A program made the position numbers and the translations under genes. The notes beneath the pieces are model-generated. The model did not search any database and had not been told where the DNA came from. It saw only the letters and a program-made list of their open reading frames with translations. A stretch of DNA of 22,537 nt from Burkholderiales bacterium (GTDB lineage: Bacteria > Pseudomonadota > Gammaproteobacteria > Burkholderiales > Burkholderiaceae_C): positions 1 to 22,537 of the forward strand of contig JAGWTL010000006.1 of assembly GCA_028869035.1 (NCBI GenBank), given 5' to 3'. Below are positions 20,329 to 22,537 of this stretch, in pieces. Each line of letters begins with the position of its first letter. The stretch's first letter is position 1.

Positions 20329-21459
20329 ATGTCTACACGTACCGATTCCACCCGTCCGGCAGCGATGCAGGTGCGCATCGAACTGGCTGAGCGCAGTTAT
20401 CCCATTTTCATCGGCAGTGGCTTGCTGGCACAGGCCGGCAGTTATGCCGGCTTGCCCCGCGCAGCACAGGCGCTGATCGTCAGCAACACCACGGTAGCGC
20501 CGCTCTATGTGAAGGTGCTGAAGAATGCCTTGCAGGCGCATTACGGGCAGATCCATGTGGTCGAACTGCCCGACGGCGAGTCACACAAGGACTGGTTGAC
20601 CCTGAATCTGATTTTCGACGCCTTGCTGGCCCAAGCTTGTGATCGCAAAACCGTGCTGTATGCCCTGGGCGGTGGCGTGGTGGGTGATATGACCGGTTTT
20701 GCCGCCGCCAGCTATATGCGGGGCGTGCCCTTTGTCCAGGTGCCGACGACCTTGCTGGCCCAGGTGGACTCGTCGGTTGGGGGCAAAACCGCGATCAATC
20801 ACCCTCTGGGTAAGAACATGATCGGCGCCTTCTACCAGCCGCAGCGGGTGATCTGTGATCTGGACACCCTCAAGACCCTTCCGGAGCGCGAACTCAGTGC
20901 GGGCCTGGCCGAGGTGATCAAGTACGGGCCCATTGCAGACATGGAGCTGCTGGCCTGGCTGGAAAAGGACATGGAGGCCTTACGAGCGCGGGAGCCGTCG
21001 GCTCTGGCGCACGCGGTGCAGCGGAGTTGTGAAATCAAGGCCTGGGTGGTGGGGCAGGACGAGCGTGAGGCAGGACTGCGGGCCATCCTCAACTTCGGCC
21101 ATACCTTCGGGCATGCCATTGAGGCAGGCCTGGGTTACGGCGTCTGGCTGCATGGGGAGGCCGTGGGTTGCGGCATGGTGATGGCAGCCACCCTGTCGGA
21201 ACGACTGGGCCTGGTCGACCAGGCATTTGTCCAGCGTCTGAGCCAGTTGATCGCCAGTGCCGGCTTGCCCGTGACCGGCCCGCAGCTGGATGCGAACGAC
21301 AACGCCGGGCGCTATCTGGAATTGATGCGTGTCGACAAGAAGGCCGAGTCCGGTGAGATCCGCTTTGTCGTGATCGAAGCACCAGGCCGCGCCGGTGTGC
21401 GTGGTGCGCCCGATGCGTTGGTGCGCGAGGTCATCGATGCTTGCTGCCTACGCCAGTGA
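20329..21459 (+). CDS. aroB: 3-dehydroquinate synthase
   Basis: This 376-residue cytosolic NAD- and metal-dependent enzyme converts DAHP to 3-dehydroquinate, the second step of the shikimate pathway. The NAD-binding GGGVVGDMTGFAA and the PTTLLAQVDSSVGGKT loop are intact. Predicted metal ligands are Glu195 (GLAEVIKYG), His258 (first His of FGHTFGHA) and His275 (WLHGEA), with the same spacing as in known enzymes. The ATG at 20329 is the first in frame; a second ATG at 20365 (MQVRIELAERSY) would give a length closer to some relatives, and neither has a clear Shine-Dalgarno sequence. It follows aroK after 53 nt and overlaps the next gene by 23 nt. Confidence 0.95.
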   Translation: MSTRTDSTRPAAMQVRIELAERSYPIFIGSGLLAQAGSYAGLPRAAQALIVSNTTVAPLYVKVLKNALQAHYGQIHVVELPDGESHKDWLTLNLIFDALLAQACDRKTVLYALGGGVVGDMTGFAAASYMRGVPFVQVPTTLLAQVDSSVGGKTAINHPLGKNMIGAFYQPQRVICDLDTLKTLPERELSAGLAEVIKYGPIADMELLAWLEKDMEALRAREPSALAHAVQRSCEIKAWVVGQDEREAGLRAILNFGHTFGHAIEAGLGYGVWLHGEAVGCGMVMAATLSERLGLVDQAFVQRLSQLIASAGLPVTGPQLDANDNAGRYLELMRVDKKAESGEIRFVVIEAPGRAGVRGAPDALVREVIDACCLRQ

Positions 21460-22537
21460 TCCGGCTCGTACGCGCGGGCGGAAGTATCCGGAAGAGGCGG
21501 CCCCCACGCGTACCGAGTACCAGCGCGACCGTGACCGCATCGTCCATTCGACCGCCTTTCGTCGCCTGGTCTACAAGACCCAGGTCTTTCTGAACCACGA
21601 AGGCGATCTTTTTCGCACGCGCATGACGCATTCGCTGGAGGTGGCACAGCTGGGGCGGTCCATCGCACGCTCCTTGGGCCTCAATGAGGACCTGGTGGAA
21701 GCGATTGCCCTGGCCCATGACCTGGGGCACACACCCTATGGCCATGTCGGGCAGGATGCCCTGAACGAATGCATGGCCGGACATGGTGGGTTTGAGCACA
21801 ATCTGCAGAGCCTGCGGGTGGTGGACCAGCTGGAGGAACGCTACCCGGCCTTCGACGGCCTCAACCTCACCTTTGAAACGCGCGAAGGCATCCTCAAGCA
21901 CTGCTCTCGTGCGAATGCCGAGCGGATCGAAGCGGTTGAACCCGGAGGGGTGGGACAGCGCTTTCTGATGCGAGCCCAGCCCAGCCTGGAAGCCCAGCTG
22001 TGCAACTTGGCCGATGAAATCGCCTATAACGCGCACGATATCGATGACGGTGTGCGCTCGGGCCTGATCACCATGGAGCAGCTCAAGGAAGTGCCCCTCT
22101 TCGAGGAGCATCAGCAACAAGCGGCGCGTGAGCATCCCGGCCTGGCGCAGGCTGGCGCGGGGCGACGCCTGCTTTACGAAACCATACGCCGCATGCTCAG
22201 CGCGCAGGTCTACGACGTGATCGAGGCAACGCGTTGCGAGCTGGTGCGTACGAACCCCGAAACTGCCGACGCGGTCCGGCAACTGCCCGCCCTGCTGTGC
22301 TTCAGTGCCGGCATGCGCGAGCGTTCGGTCCTGCTGAAGAAATTTCTTTTCCGGAACCTGTACCGCCATCCGCAAGTCATGCAGACCACCAGCCTGGCGC
22401 GACAGGTCATCCAGGAGCTGTTCGAGTGCTATCGGCAGACGCCACAAGAGATGCAGGCCGGGCATGCGGCGCGTGCTCAGGCAGTACGGGAAAATCACGA
22501 TTCGGACCACGCTGTGCTGCGCATCGTTGCGGATTAC
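21437..22537 (+). CDS. dgt: dGTP triphosphohydrolase-like protein (3' end outside window)
   Basis: The frame is open for 367 codons from ATG 21437 to the window end, with no stop. It is an HD-domain nucleotide triphosphohydrolase of the dGTPase-like group, which splits dNTPs to deoxynucleoside and triphosphate and so tunes the dNTP pool. The N-terminus DRDRIVHSTAFRRLVYKTQVF is diagnostic. Metal-binding HD residues are His65 (MTHSLEV), His94-Asp95 (LAHDLGHTPYGH) and Asp193 (LADEIAYNAHDIDD). Relatives are about 370-400 residues, so only a short C-terminal part is missing. The start overlaps the end of aroB by 23 nt; it is kept because the next in-frame ATG is after codon 60, inside the HD region. 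Confidence 0.92.
   Translation, partial: MLAAYASDPARTRGRKYPEEAAPTRTEYQRDRDRIVHSTAFRRLVYKTQVFLNHEGDLFRTRMTHSLEVAQLGRSIARSLGLNEDLVEAIALAHDLGHTPYGHVGQDALNECMAGHGGFEHNLQSLRVVDQLEERYPAFDGLNLTFETREGILKHCSRANAERIEAVEPGGVGQRFLMRAQPSLEAQLCNLADEIAYNAHDIDDGVRSGLITMEQLKEVPLFEEHQQQAAREHPGLAQAGAGRRLLYETIRRMLSAQVYDVIEATRCELVRTNPETADAVRQLPALLCFSAGMRERSVLLKKFLFRNLYRHPQVMQTTSLARQVIQELFECYRQTPQEMQAGHAARAQAVRENHDSDHAVLRIVADY

Noticed and set aside
1..22537. CRISPR arrays, toxin-antitoxin pairs, prophage or insertion-sequence genes
   Set aside because: No spaced direct repeats, no transposase or integrase motifs and no unassigned protein-coding gaps were found.

Overview
The window is GC-rich chromosomal DNA made almost entirely of conserved housekeeping and cell-envelope genes. 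Three gene orders point to a betaproteobacterium, most likely Burkholderiales/Comamonadaceae: metK divergent from two LpxL/HtrB-type acyltransferases; engB divergent from cytochrome c4-resB-ccsB; and lptM-lysA divergent from cyaY, followed by mrcA divergent from pilMNOPQ-aroK-aroB-dgt. This placement is inferred from synteny and protein style, not from a search. I see no rRNA, tRNA, CRISPR array, phage or transposase gene.

Layout. 1-244: 5' end of metK (minus), preceded by a structured leader. 418-2111: two overlapping lipid A-type acyltransferase genes (plus). 2113-2388: a compact non-coding element with 31-bp imperfect terminal inverted repeats and two large nested hairpins, lying exactly between two convergent genes. 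2382-3988: engB and an epoxide-hydrolase-like gene, translationally coupled (minus). 4066-8310: cytochrome c4, then resB and ccsB (System II cytochrome c maturation). 8396-10016: msrP-msrQ, periplasmic methionine sulfoxide repair. 10034-11562: lptM-lysA (minus). 11575-11904: cyaY. 11905-14385: mrcA (PBP1A, minus). 14653-19731: pilMNOPQ, type IV pilus alignment complex and secretin. 19754-22537: aroK, aroB and a dGTPase-like gene cut by the window end.

Functional links. ResB-CcsB would attach heme to periplasmic cytochromes such as the c4 encoded just upstream. MsrP-MsrQ repairs oxidised periplasmic proteins. The acyltransferases, LptM and PBP1A serve outer-membrane and wall assembly. PilM-Q form the envelope-spanning pilus channel. 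Many junctions are 1-4 nt overlaps (TGATG, ATGA, GTGA), typical of coupled operons. Several first-in-operon genes lack an obvious Shine-Dalgarno sequence.

The part least explained by known genes is the 276-bp hairpin element at 2113-2388. Secondary points of interest are the metK leader, an intrinsic terminator placed 22 nt before the resB start codon, and a possible ECF-sigma promoter in front of msrP. No gap between genes exceeds 300 bp; the largest are 2112-2381 (the element) and 14386-14652 (divergent mrcA/pilM promoters).
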